Source: Candidatus [Bacteroides] periocalifornicus (lineage in GTDB: Bacteria > Bacteroidota > Bacteroidia > Bacteroidales > CAJPTX01). Taken from it: a stretch of DNA of 56,379 bases. The position numbers were made by a program, and so were the translations under genes. This document shows positions 17,877 to 26,265 of this stretch, piece after piece. Position 1 is the stretch's first letter. Each line of letters starts with the position of its first letter. The notes below the pieces were generated by a model. The model saw nothing but the letters and a program-made list of their open reading frames with translations, ran no database searches and was not told where the DNA came from. Location: positions 1 through 56,379 of the forward strand of contig LIIK01000012.1 of the NCBI GenBank assembly GCA_001421095.1, in the 5' to 3' direction.

Positions 17877-18206
17877 CTAGTTAGGTCTGGCCCCGCTGTC
17901 TACCCATTGGGCGAAGCCCGTGGAGCGGATGAGCTGGGCGAGGTCTGGTTCTAGGTTCAGCTCTACCTTGAAATCCGCGTTGCGGCTGGCCTGGTAGGTG
18001 CTGTAGCTGTGGAGCAGCTGGAGGAAGCTCAGGTCCAGGGCTGCTACCTGGGTGCATACCAGGCGGACATCCTTGTACTTCTTTGCGCCTTCGCGCAGGA
18101 AGCGGAGAATCTCCTCGGCGCAGTCCAGCGTCAGGTTGCCCTGTAGGTTCAGCACACCGCTCCCAGCAGTGCGCCCCGCGGTGGCCTTCAGTTTTACGCT
18201 CTTCAT
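17877..18206 (-). CDS. STAS domain protein
   Basis: A 109-residue protein with the STAS (anti-sigma-factor antagonist) fold: SGVLNLQGNLTLDCAEEIL for the first strands, then VRLVCTQVAALDLSFLQLLHSY, which aligns with the usual phosphorylation loop DxSGLxLL. The Ser is kept (ALDLSFLQ), but the Gly after it is Phe. STAS proteins switch partners by Ser phosphorylation; in chemosensory operons they are rare accessory parts. No anti-sigma kinase of the RsbW type is adjacent. The HATPase of the H-to-N kinase-like protein six genes downstream is a possible but untested Ser-kinase partner. Confidence 0.8.
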   Translation of the reverse strand: MKSVKLKATAGRTAGSGVLNLQGNLTLDCAEEILRFLREGAKKYKDVRLVCTQVAALDLSFLQLLHSYSTYQASRNADFKVELNLEPDLAQLIRSTGFAQWVDSGARPN

Positions 18207-18337
18207 AGTAGGTTAGTTTCTGGTTCGTTCTGGGCGGGGTGGTGGCATCCCGATTTTTCAATCCTTATTCCCCCGGGTGCGTGCTGCCGAGTACCTGTGG
18301 GGTGTGCAATGTCCATTTTGTAGTTGTTCTTCTCGTT

Positions 18338-20179
18338 TTAAAAAAGCTCAAGCCCATCATCGTCTTCGCCAGCGGTTGCTACCTCGGGCATCTCTTCGCC
18401 GAAGAGATCCACGTCGCCTACCGCCCCCATGGTGTGCGCCTCGTGTACGCGGCGTTCGCTGGCCATGGTGTAGCGTTGCCGGACAGATTCTAGGTCGGCG
18501 CTCTCCTCCACGTGCACCACCTCGCGGACGCGGGCGGCTATCCGGTTTAGGATGTCCACTATCTCCTCTATGGCTTCCTCAAAGAAATCGTAGTAGCGTA
18601 TCTCGCGGAGCGCGTTTTTGGTGTCAGTTTCTACCCTCAGGCTTCGCGCCTCTATCTCAGATAGCAGCGAGGCGCTTTCCTGCTCGGTGCGAGCGAGTGC
18701 TGCGGCTATGCCGTGCATGCGGTTGGCCCCCTCGGCCAGGCTATTCCACAGCGGTAGTTCGTCCTGGAGCTGCGCTTGGAAGTTTGCGAGCTCTACCCCA
18801 TGCCTCTGCATGTGCAGGGCGTTCTCGTACACGATGTCGCCGTAGGTGTCGAGGTCGGCCATCACAGACTTCAGCTGGGTGAGGAGGTCGGCGCACCCCT
18901 CGCGCTGCTGGGTAGCCTCGCTGAGCTGTAGGAGGGGGAGGCCCAGCGAACGGATCTGCCCGAATTCTATGTGGCGGAGTACGAGGTCTTCAGTTATGGC
19001 CTCGTTGGTCTCTGCTATGGCGGTGAGGGTCTCGCGCAGCGATGGCACGTCATCGGCTAGGGATGCGAGCACTTCACGCGAGTGCTGTAGGCGTCCGAGT
19101 AGCTCAGACATGGCGGTGGTGGCGGTGTCGCCAGGCCGGGCGCGTAGCGAGTCTCGGCTTAGGCTCGCGATCTCCTCCATATCGCGTGAGATGCTGCGGA
19201 AGTGCTGCGCCAGCATCTCTATCGCCTGCTGGTATTCGCGGTTGGTGGCCACCAGCTGGGCGCTTTGCAGCGAGGAGATGTCACGGATTTGCACCAGGGC
19301 ATCTATTCTCGCCTTCTCGGTGTCATCATCAGCCCGAGCCACAGCCGTGAGGTTGTCCATGAGCTCATGGTGGGCGGTCTGGATATGCTCCATCTTCTGC
19401 CTGATGATGTCCTGGTACTGGAGGTTGGTGATGATGCCCGCGATGCTCTTGGATGTGCTTTCGGTTTTCCGCGTAATTTCAGGGATGAGCGCATCAGACT
19501 CTCGGTGTTTCTCTGCGAAGAGGAGAAGCCCGTAGCGCACCGAGCTCTCCACGTGCTCTATGCCCCGCAGGCAGTGGTTTCGCACCTGCTGTATGGCGCG
19601 CTCTTCCTGCTCTAGGCGGTGCGCGTACCCCTGTGCTTGCCGCCCTGTGGAGAGGATCAGGTTTATGAAGAGCTCCACCTCGCTACGCAGCGCGGCAAAG
19701 GTCTCTGGGGGGTAGCCTACGCGGTCGGGCAGCCCGTCTCGCCCCAGCGTGAGGTTGGCCAGCAGCAGGTTTAGCGTGCTGGAATTCTGCGCAATGTTAC
19801 GCAGTGGGAGGTAGATGGCCGTCAGGTGCCGACGGAGCGAATGGACGCGGCGGAGGATAGAGTCGAGCAGCCTGCCCAGCTGGGTGTGGCACTGGTCTAG
19901 GTTCGCCTGGAACGCCTCTAGGTCGCCCGTGAGCTTGCGATTCGCCCCTGTGCTGAAGAGCTGGAAAAGCGAACCCGCCGAGATCGATATGGCCTTGGCA
20001 TCCTTGTAGAAGGCCTTGAACTTGGAGTTCAGCCCCAGGAAGTCCTCGCTTGAGCAGCGATGGAGCTCTAGGATCTGGCTATCGATAAGGTTGAATAGCT
20101 GCACAATCGCCCCTAGCGACTCCTTGCTCTTGAGATCGAGTGTCCCGATCAACTCGGCTTGCTGCAGCTTTTCTACCAT
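18338..20179 (-). CDS. Long coiled-coil chemosensory protein with CheZ-like motif
   Basis: Predicted almost wholly alpha-helical, 613 residues, with no signal peptide or membrane segment. It lacks the MCP hairpin-tip signature. Residues 251-270 read TNLQYQDIIRQKMEHIQ, matching the CheZ phosphatase pattern FQDLTGQVIKRM with the key D (257) and Q (261) in DxxxQ spacing. A second similar helix occurs at 525-545 (RYYDFFEEAIEEI) with Glu in the Gln position. The tail is acidic and ends DDDGLELF, resembling the CheY-binding tail of CheZ (VDDLLDSLGF). Residues 125-147 loosely resemble an MCP tip. As the first gene of the operon it may be a soluble receptor/scaffold, a CheY-P phosphatase, or both; function inferred. 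Confidence 0.6.
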   Translation of the reverse strand: MVEKLQQAELIGTLDLKSKESLGAIVQLFNLIDSQILELHRCSSEDFLGLNSKFKAFYKDAKAISISAGSLFQLFSTGANRKLTGDLEAFQANLDQCHTQLGRLLDSILRRVHSLRRHLTAIYLPLRNIAQNSSTLNLLLANLTLGRDGLPDRVGYPPETFAALRSEVELFINLILSTGRQAQGYAHRLEQEERAIQQVRNHCLRGIEHVESSVRYGLLLFAEKHRESDALIPEITRKTESTSKSIAGIITNLQYQDIIRQKMEHIQTAHHELMDNLTAVARADDDTEKARIDALVQIRDISSLQSAQLVATNREYQQAIEMLAQHFRSISRDMEEIASLSRDSLRARPGDTATTAMSELLGRLQHSREVLASLADDVPSLRETLTAIAETNEAITEDLVLRHIEFGQIRSLGLPLLQLSEATQQREGCADLLTQLKSVMADLDTYGDIVYENALHMQRHGVELANFQAQLQDELPLWNSLAEGANRMHGIAAALARTEQESASLLSEIEARSLRVETDTKNALREIRYYDFFEEAIEEIVDILNRIAARVREVVHVEESADLESVRQRYTMASERRVHEAHTMGAVGDVDLFGEEMPEVATAGEDDDGLELF

Positions 20180-20225
20180 GAGAATCCTAGGGGATGCTCC
20201 CGTCTTTATACCCCATTTAAACGTA

Positions 20226-20234
20226 GCAAAGGTA
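20226..20234 (-). promoter_or_regulatory. -7 box (TACCTTTGC) for the chemosensory operon
   Basis: TACCTTTGC on the minus strand, 47 nt before the first gene (20179). It is the only such box I see in the operon, so the nine genes to 10684 are probably one transcript. Confidence 0.65.
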
Positions 20235-20283
20235 GTGAAAGTTGCACGGCAACACCCCGAATTCCCCAGAATCAGGATGATGC

Positions 20284-22060
20284 TGTAACATTTATTACAA
20301 AGCTAGCGAGCGGGGCTCTGTTCGCAGGGGTGTTGACCTCAAGAGCTACGGCAAATTCTTTATCACGGTGCGGCACGCCGCGACGCTACAAACGTCAGAG
20401 AGTCCGCTAGGGCGAACACTCGCAGGGGGCGGGGAAATCTTCGCGAAAACCGCGAAGACCCCGCCCCTACAGTCGGCATTGATGGGGAGGACATTAAGAC
20501 CATTGCCCCCAATAAACGCCGCGGTCTTGGTTAGGGCGGGCACTCGGGGGTGGGCGGGCGCCCCTACAGCACCGCCCCTACCATGCGTGCGATAGCCAAT
20601 CTCACCCAATGGTAGAAATGGGATTCTCTGCAGCAAACCCCACGGCAAATTCTTTATCACGACGCGGCACGCCGCGTCGCTACGGTCTTCGAGAATTTTA
20701 ATTGCATGATTAAAAATTCTTTACCCGCAAGAAGGGGAAAACTTCCCTATAAAGGATTGAACCCATGCGGGTTCTTTGCCGCGGTCTCCCCCTTTTGAAA
20801 TACGGCGATTTAAATCATATTCTCCCGTTCTCCGAAGGACGTAGCGACGCGGCGTGCCGCGTCGTTATCCCCCCGTTCGCCGTTCCCATTGATGCCCGTC
20901 TTGTCGCAAATGGTGGTCGATGTCGCATGCGTCGTCGCACCCTCCCCGCAATGCCGCCTGTAGGGGCGGGGTCTTCGCAACGCGAAGATTTCCCCGCCCG
21001 CCGCCTCATTCCGTGCCGCATCGCGATTCAAAAGAGGTAAACTGCCCGCGAGATGGGGGAGAGCTCCACGCTTGGCCCACAGGTGCTATTCGGGCTACCA
21101 AGGTAACACCATCGCCGTACCATCGTCGTACCATCGTCTCTGCATCCTCGGATTTCGCCTTAAGGCGAAATCCGAACATGAAGCGACGCAGGTGTTATGT
21201 TGGTACGGCGATGGTACGGCGCAGGTACGGAGGAAATAGGGGAGATCTACAGTGGGCATCGAGGGGATGCCCACTGGTGGCACGCGGTGGCGATCTTAGT
21301 AGCGACGTGGCGTGCCGCGTCGCGTTTTTAAATGTGCCGCATCGCGTTTTTGGACGTGGTGTGCGGTGCGGTCTTAGTAGCGACGTGGCGTGCCGCGTCG
21401 TTATCCCCCCATTCGCCCTTCCCATTGATAGCCGCATCAACCTACAGGATGCACGGATTGGTTGTCGATATGCGAGCAATGGCGTAAATGTCGGGCGGAG
21501 CCATTACGCCGCAACCACCTCCCCGCAATGCCGCCTGTAGGGGCGGGGTCTTCGCGGCGCGAAGATTCCCCCGCCCGCCGCCTATACCCGCCCCCATGCG
21601 CATACCATCCAAGCCCCCTGCCATATATGACGCGGCACGGTTAGGGAGGGCACTCGCTACGCTCGGCACCTCCCCTACCAAGATCCCTATGGGATTCGCA
21701 GCAGCCCGAAGGTACTTGAATTTCCTGATTAAAAACCATTTACCCTCAAGAAGGGGAAAGCCTCCCTATAAAGGCTTGACCCCATACGGGTCTTTGCCGC
21801 GTTTTCCCTTTTGGAATACGGCGGTTTAAAACCGATTCTCCCGTTACTCGAAGGACGTAGCGATGCGGCGTGCCGCATCGTGATCCCCCCGTTCGCCGTT
21901 CCTGTTGATGTCCGCATGGGCGTAAATAATGATGGCAGGCGGCAATCCCTGTAACCTCCCCGCAATTGCCCGACTGTAGGGGCGGGGTCTTCGCAATGCG
22001 AAGATTCCCCCGCCCGTCCTTTCAGCCCTCCCCCCTGTGTCGCCCTTAGTGTGGTGTGTC
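20284..22060. repeat. Intergenic repeat array (copies 2 and 3 of the mosaic repeat, plus palindromes)
   Basis: About 1.8 kb without a real gene. The mosaic repeat seen at 160-530 recurs at about 20520-21005 and, partly, at about 21640-22020. GCGACGCGG/CCGCGTCGC-type palindromes lie near 20366, 20660, 20841, 21301, 21380 and 21857. A second hairpin, GGGGCGGGGTCTTCGC..GCGAAGAT..CCCCGCCC, occurs near 20962, 21537 and 21976, and inverted near 20425-20470. The block AAGAAGGGGAAA..CTTCCCTATAAAGG occurs at about 20728 and 21748. Open frames on both strands follow the palindromes and share peptide fragments such as FALRRNPNMKRR, so I do not call them genes. Confidence 0.85.
21148..21175. repeat. Palindrome family C, copy 2 (diverged left arm)
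   Basis: A 28-bp perfect core centred on CGCCTTAAGGCG. The right side continues as AACATGAAGCG, exactly as in copy 1, while the left side has diverged. The flanks at 21101-21134 and 21201-21226 carry inverted GTACGGCGATGGT-type motifs, the left one in two near-tandem units. Confidence 0.85.
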
Positions 22061-22121
22061 CTTGCAATTTAATATTGCATTGTATGTCTCGCCTTTTCGG
22101 CATTCTCTCCCCGAGATTCCC

Positions 22122-22130
22122 TATCTTTGC
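22122..22130 (+). promoter_or_regulatory. -7 box (TATCTTTGC) for the Crp/Fnr-type regulator gene
   Basis: TATCTTTGC matches TAnnTTTG. The predicted start of transcription near 22136 favours the ATG at 22174 as the true start and excludes the longer frame opening at 22051. Confidence 0.65.
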
Positions 22131-22173
22131 GCGGGGTTTTGGCGGGGTAGAATACGCCAACCCTTCGCGCCGT

Positions 22174-22839
22174 ATGACCGTAATAGAGCTTCTTCGGCTA
22201 GTGCCCCCATTGCGCCCGCTCTCGGCCCCGCAGCTGCTGCGAATGGCCGGGCTGGTGTATGGGCATACGCTAGAGGAGGGACAGGTTTTCCGGGGGGGGC
22301 TACTGCCCGATGCTCCTGCGCTTTACCTCCGAGCCGGTACGCTGGTGTCTGTTTTGGCCAACGCCCAGCCCAGGGGAGAGTGCCCAGTGCTGCACGCCCG
22401 CGAGGGTTGGGTGGGGCTTGGCCAGACCATAGCGCAGCCGATGGGGGGGCGCATGCTCCGCGCGCTTACACCCTGCCAGCTGGTGGCCGTACCCCGCGAT
22501 GCGCTCCACGATGCGGCTGTGCGTAACCCCGAGTTCGCCGTTGCCCTGCTGGAGTGGATGGCGCGGGAGAATGTTGAGCTGCGGCATCAGGTGGAGGAGT
22601 ACCAGTCCCTGAGCCTCATGGGGCGCTTGGCGCGCGCGCTCCTGCGCATGGCCGTGAATGGAGAGGCGGGGATGGTGGTAGATCTACCCAGCGACCAGAC
22701 CCTGCTGTCGCAGCTGCTAGGATGCGCACGCGGCCCGCTCAACAGGGCCCTGCACTCCCTGCAGGATTCGGGCGATATTGCCTTGGCGCGCCGGCAGATT
22801 CGGATATTGAACCCCGAGGCGCTCCAGCGGGTGGGCTGA
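22174..22839 (+). CDS. Crp/Fnr family transcriptional regulator
   Basis: About 221 residues: an N-terminal cyclic-nucleotide-binding-like jelly roll (about residues 5-115, with HTLEEGQVFRGGLLPDAPALYLRAGTLVSV), a long dimerisation helix (about 125-150), and a winged helix-turn-helix (about 165-215, LPSDQTLLSQLLGCARGPLNRALHSLQDSGDI). This layout is typical of the family. I see no N-terminal Cys cluster for an Fe-S centre, so direct O2 sensing as in FNR is not supported. The recognition helix lacks the common ETxSRxL core (it reads RGPLNRAL). A role at the palindrome upstream of nrdD is possible but unproven. Confidence 0.85.
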   Translation: MTVIELLRLVPPLRPLSAPQLLRMAGLVYGHTLEEGQVFRGGLLPDAPALYLRAGTLVSVLANAQPRGECPVLHAREGWVGLGQTIAQPMGGRMLRALTPCQLVAVPRDALHDAAVRNPEFAVALLEWMARENVELRHQVEEYQSLSLMGRLARALLRMAVNGEAGMVVDLPSDQTLLSQLLGCARGPLNRALHSLQDSGDIALARRQIRILNPEALQRVG

Positions 22840-22866
22840 CAACCCATCGGGTCTTTTTTTTAAGAA
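22840..22866 (+). terminator. Probable terminator of the Crp/Fnr-type gene
   Basis: A short ACCC-ATC-GGGT stem directly after the stop codon is followed by CTTTTTTTT. The stem is weak (4 bp) but the T-run is strong. Confidence 0.5.
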
Positions 22867-23555
22867 AAGCAGAATAATAACCCCTACAAACACTCTTTGC
22901 CGTGCAGCCCTTTCCCGCTGTCGGTACGACGGCTTTGGGGGCAATACCTAGAAAAAACAGCATTTCTGCGTATCTTGGTAGGGGCGATGCCGTAGGGGCG
23001 AGCCGCGAGTTGCCCGCCCTCTTGCTGCGAGCGCACCGTTTGTATTGTTCTTCTTTCTTGATTAACCCCATTTCAATCAACCACTTGCGTTTATCGAAGA
23101 CAGTAGCGATGCGGCGTGCCGCGTCGTTTATCCGGGTTTTGCGGCGGTCTTATCTTTGCCCTTTCTTGGTATGGGTTTCTATTTTTCGTTGCGCAAGAAC
23201 TTTTTTGCCCTGTGATACGTTTTATATCTGTGGGGTAGGGTGGTTTAGCGTCCCAGCACCCCTGTATGATTAGGTTGGTTAGATTATTCGCGGATTCCAA
23301 AGGGGGAGCGGCAAAGAATTAGAGAGAATCAGAAAAAATAGCGTTTCCATGAATGAGCTACCTCTGCATCTTTAGATCTTGGTAGGGACGATGCCGTAGG
23401 GGCGGGCCGAGAGTTGCCCGCCCACTAGCGAGTGCTCGCCCTATCTTGCGGGTATTCGCCCTATTCTGCGAGTGCTCGCCCTATTGTAGCAACAAACCCA
23501 ACGCAAATAGTACGCACAGTGAACGGCCCTACGCGGCATTAGAAGCACTACGAAT
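22867..23555. repeat. Intergenic region with hairpin repeats and a 20-bp triple tandem repeat
   Basis: No gene is seen. GTAGGGGCGRGCCG..AGTTGCCCGCCC hairpin units occur near 22978-23020 and 23381-23425, and again at 51619-51645. A GTAGCGATGCGGCGTGCCGCGTCG palindrome is near 23102-23125. Three adjacent 20-bp copies lie at 23428-23447, 23448-23467 and 23468-23487, 69 nt before sufB. I find no clear TAnnTTTG promoter for sufB. Confidence 0.7.
23428..23487. repeat. Three tandem 20-bp units upstream of sufB
   Basis: Units read GCGAGTGCTCGCCCTATCTT, GCGGGTATTCGCCCTATTCT and GCGAGTGCTCGCCCTATTGT, exactly in register. The first and third contain the inverted pair GCGAG..CTCGC. Similar GGGCGAGCACTCGC text occurs in the mosaic repeat near 185-203, so this may be repeat-derived rather than an operator. 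Confidence 0.8.
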
Positions 23556-25016
23556 ATGGCAGAGCTGCATGAACACGATCCCGAAGCCCAGCTGCTAGAC
23601 GAGGTTACGGGTGGCGAATACAAGTACGGATTCCACACTGAGGTGGAGACCCTCACCATCCCCAAGGGCTTGGATGAGGGGATCATTCGGAAGATCTGGG
23701 AGATCAAGCAGGAGCCCGAGTGGATGCTCGAGCTGCGATTGCAGGCTTACAGGCACTGGAAAACGCTGGAGATGCCCGATTGGGCCTACCTGAAAATTCC
23801 CCCGATAGATTACCAGGATATCATCTACTACGCTGCCCCCAAGGCCCCCAAGAAGGGTTCGCTCGAGGAGGTGGACCCCGAGGTGCTACAGGCGTTCGAC
23901 AAGCTGGGGATACCGCTGGAGGAACAGAAGGTGCTGAGCGGTGTGGCGGTAGATGCCGTGATGGACAGCACCTCGGTGAAGACCACCTTCCAGGCTACCC
24001 TAGCGGAGAAAGGGATCATATTCTGCTCCATGAGCGAGGCGATTCGTGAGCATCCAGACCTGGTGCGCAAGTACCTGGGCACGGTGGTGCCCTATACCGA
24101 TAACTACTTCGCCGCGCTGAATGCCGCCGTATTCTCCGATGGCAGCTTCTGCTACGTGCCCCAGGGGGTGCGCTGCCCCATGGAGCTTAGCACCTACTTC
24201 CGTATCAACGCCATGAATACCGGGCAGTTCGAGAGGACATTGCTGGTGGGCGATGCCGGGAGCTATGTGTCGTACCTAGAGGGTTGTACGGCTCCCATAA
24301 GGGATGAGAATCAGCTCCATGCGGCGGTAGTGGAGATTATAGCCGAGGAGGGGGCTGAGGTGAAGTACTCCACCGTGCAGAATTGGTATCCAGGCGATAA
24401 GGAGGGGCGCGGGGGAATCTACAACTTCGTTACCAAGCGCGGGCTGTGCCGTGGCAAGGGAAGCAAGGTATCGTGGACGCAGGTGGAGACCGGCTCTGCC
24501 ATCACCTGGAAGTACCCCAGCTGCGTGCTCATGGGCGACGAGTCATCGGCAGAATTCTACTCGGTGGCCGTAACCAACAATTTCCAGCAGGCCGACACTG
24601 GCACTAAGATGATCCACCTTGGGCGCAACACCAAGAGCCTCATCGTCTCCAAGGGTATATCGGCTGGCCATAGCGAGAATAGCTACCGAGGGCTGGTGAA
24701 AGTGGCCAAGGATGCTGATAACGCCCGCAACTTCTCGCAGTGCGACTCCCTACTGCTGGGCTCTCTCTGCGGTGCACACACCTTCCCGGTGATAGAGGCC
24801 TCTAATCCCACGGCGGTGCTAGAGCATGAGGCTACCACCTCCAAAATCGGTGAGGATCAGCTCTTCTACTGCAACCAGCGGGGTATTGACACCGAGGATG
24901 CGGTGGCGCTGATAGTGAATGGCTACGCGAAGGAGGTTCTGGCCAAATTACCAATGGAGTTCGCCGTGGAGGCACAGAAACTCCTAGCCATCAGCCTAGA
25001 GGGGAGCGTAGGGTAG
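23556..25016 (+). CDS. sufB: Fe-S cluster assembly protein SufB
   Basis: A subunit of the SufBC2D scaffold that builds Fe-S clusters in the cytosol. The whole protein follows the SufB pattern: N-terminal helical part with WEIKQEPEWMLELRLQAY, the beta-helix core, and the C-terminal SQCDSLLLGSLCGAHTFPVIE with the conserved Cys proposed to accept sulfur, then DQLFYCNQRGI. Length (486) is normal. sufC and sufD, usually adjacent, are not in the window; instead nrdG, a sufE-like and a sufT-like gene follow. Start ATG 23556 matches the family N-terminus. Confidence 0.96.
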   Translation: MAELHEHDPEAQLLDEVTGGEYKYGFHTEVETLTIPKGLDEGIIRKIWEIKQEPEWMLELRLQAYRHWKTLEMPDWAYLKIPPIDYQDIIYYAAPKAPKKGSLEEVDPEVLQAFDKLGIPLEEQKVLSGVAVDAVMDSTSVKTTFQATLAEKGIIFCSMSEAIREHPDLVRKYLGTVVPYTDNYFAALNAAVFSDGSFCYVPQGVRCPMELSTYFRINAMNTGQFERTLLVGDAGSYVSYLEGCTAPIRDENQLHAAVVEIIAEEGAEVKYSTVQNWYPGDKEGRGGIYNFVTKRGLCRGKGSKVSWTQVETGSAITWKYPSCVLMGDESSAEFYSVAVTNNFQQADTGTKMIHLGRNTKSLIVSKGISAGHSENSYRGLVKVAKDADNARNFSQCDSLLLGSLCGAHTFPVIEASNPTAVLEHEATTSKIGEDQLFYCNQRGIDTEDAVALIVNGYAKEVLAKLPMEFAVEAQKLLAISLEGSVG

Positions 25017-25120
25017 AGGTGGTTTACCCTGAGGAACAGGATTCCCATAGTTTTGAGACCCATTAGTTTTTTTGACGGTACGGCCTGCCTATACTTGGCA
25101 GCGTGCGTGCATCCTGCGAT

Positions 25121-25636
25121 ATGCCTCCCATAGAAGAATACGGTCTTCGGGTGCTGCAGACCGTCCCCGAGTCGATAGTGGATGGCGAGGGATTGCGGTA
25201 CTCCATCTATCTTGCGGGCTGTATTCACGCCTGCCCGGGATGCCACAACCCAGAATCTTGGAATCCGCGGGCCGGGAGGCTGCTCACCGAAACGATGCTT
25301 CAGGGATTTATAGAGAAATTTCGGTCTAACGCAATGCTCGATGGGGTGACGCTCTCGGGTGGCGATCCGTTCTACCGTCCGCAGGGGCTGAGCGAACTCC
25401 TCAGGCGCATAAAAAGTGCAACGGGGCTGAACATCTGGTGCTATACGGGCTACACGCTTGAGGAATTGCTCGCGAAGGAGGAGCTGCGGGCGCCTCTCCC
25501 CTACATTGATGTGCTGGTGGATGGGCGCTATGTAGCTGCGGAGCGCGATCCAGATCTGGCTTTCAGAGGCAGCAGGAATCAACGGATAATTTATGAACCC
25601 TGGAGGGCTCTTTGCCCGAACGGAGAAGGAGAATAG
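25121..25636 (+). CDS. nrdG: Anaerobic ribonucleoside-triphosphate reductase activating protein
   Basis: A radical-SAM enzyme that installs the glycyl radical on NrdD. The 4Fe-4S motif CIHACPGCHNPESW has the CxxxCxxC spacing (x3, x2) of radical-SAM activases, with the SAM-binding VTLSGGDPFYRPQ segment further on and WCYTGYTLEELL near the C-terminal end. Its substrate NrdD is encoded 8.4 kb away on the other strand (34078-36597). The start could be GTG 25103; I use ATG 25121, giving MPPIEEYGLRV. The frame ends 17 nt before the SufE-like start, suggesting one transcript. Confidence 0.93.
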   Translation: MPPIEEYGLRVLQTVPESIVDGEGLRYSIYLAGCIHACPGCHNPESWNPRAGRLLTETMLQGFIEKFRSNAMLDGVTLSGGDPFYRPQGLSELLRRIKSATGLNIWCYTGYTLEELLAKEELRAPLPYIDVLVDGRYVAAERDPDLAFRGSRNQRIIYEPWRALCPNGEGE

Positions 25637-25653
25637 TCAAATCATTTCAGCAT

Positions 25654-26076
25654 ATGGGGGCAATCCCGACGATAGAGGAGCGGCAGAATGAGCTGCTGGA
25701 GGAATTCTCGATATTCACCGACTGGCTGGATAGGTATCAGCAGCTGATAGATCTCGGGCAGAGCCTGCCAACGCCAAGCCAGGGGCTGCATGCCGATAAA
25801 AATCTGATTCGGGGCTGCCAGAGCAGGGTGTGGATAGATGGGCAGGAACGGGATGGGAAGCTCTACTTCGAGGCCGATAGCGATGCGGTGATAACCAAGG
25901 GCATCGCCGCGCTACTGCTAGAGGTGTTCAACGGCCATTCGCCCCGTGAGGTGGCAGAGGCAAACCTCTTCCTGCTCGATAGGCTAGGGCTTGCCGAGCA
26001 TCTCTCGCCCACCCGGGCTAATGGGTTGCTCGCCATGGTAGACCATATCAGAGCTTTCGCGAAGGAGAGGGAGTAG
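25654..26076 (+). CDS. SufE-family cysteine desulfurase activator
   Basis: About 140 residues: an N-terminal helix EERQNELLEEFSIFTDWLDRYQQLIDLG, then the SufE active-site loop NLIRGCQSRVWI, whose Cys takes the persulfide from SufS. The C-terminal helices ITKGIAALLLEVFNGHSPREV are typical. The start at ATG 25654 is preferred over an upstream frame. The neighbours sufB, nrdG and a sufT-like gene all concern Fe-S proteins. The SufS desulfurase itself is not present here. Confidence 0.92.
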   Translation: MGAIPTIEERQNELLEEFSIFTDWLDRYQQLIDLGQSLPTPSQGLHADKNLIRGCQSRVWIDGQERDGKLYFEADSDAVITKGIAALLLEVFNGHSPREVAEANLFLLDRLGLAEHLSPTRANGLLAMVDHIRAFAKERE

Positions 26077-26265
26077 GAGGGCAGCGTGAATGGTGCGCGC
26101 AGTGCCACATAGTTTTAGGTGGGTTTGGCAGAGCTTTTAGCGCGTACTGCGTAGGGGCCGCCCAAGAGTTTCCCGCACGCCCTAGAGGGTCGGCCTGCCC
26201 TGTATACCTCCTTATTCTGCAGCAATCGCCTGTTTACGATCTCACAATAATAACCGCAGTAACCC
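26077..26265. other. Short gap with GTAGGGGC..GCCC hairpin fragment
   Basis: 189 nt between the sufE-like and sufT-like genes containing CGTAGGGGCCGCCCAAGAGTTTCCCGC, a degenerate copy of the GTAGGGGCGGGCCG hairpin family. No TAnnTTTG box is seen. Confidence 0.5.

Noticed and set aside
18846..19535. 229-residue plus-strand frame opposite the coiled-coil protein
   Set aside because: Ser/Arg/Met-rich antisense frame caused by codon bias of the real gene.
20920..21540. 206-residue plus-strand frame in the repeat array
   Set aside because: Composed of repeat blocks and palindromes, with duplicated peptide fragments; not gene-like.
22051..22173. Longer N-terminus of the Crp/Fnr regulator
   Set aside because: The region contains the promoter box TATCTTTGC; the conserved fold begins at ATG 22174.
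23428..23487. Possible CRISPR array
   Set aside because: The three 20-bp units are directly adjacent with no spacers, and no cas genes are present.
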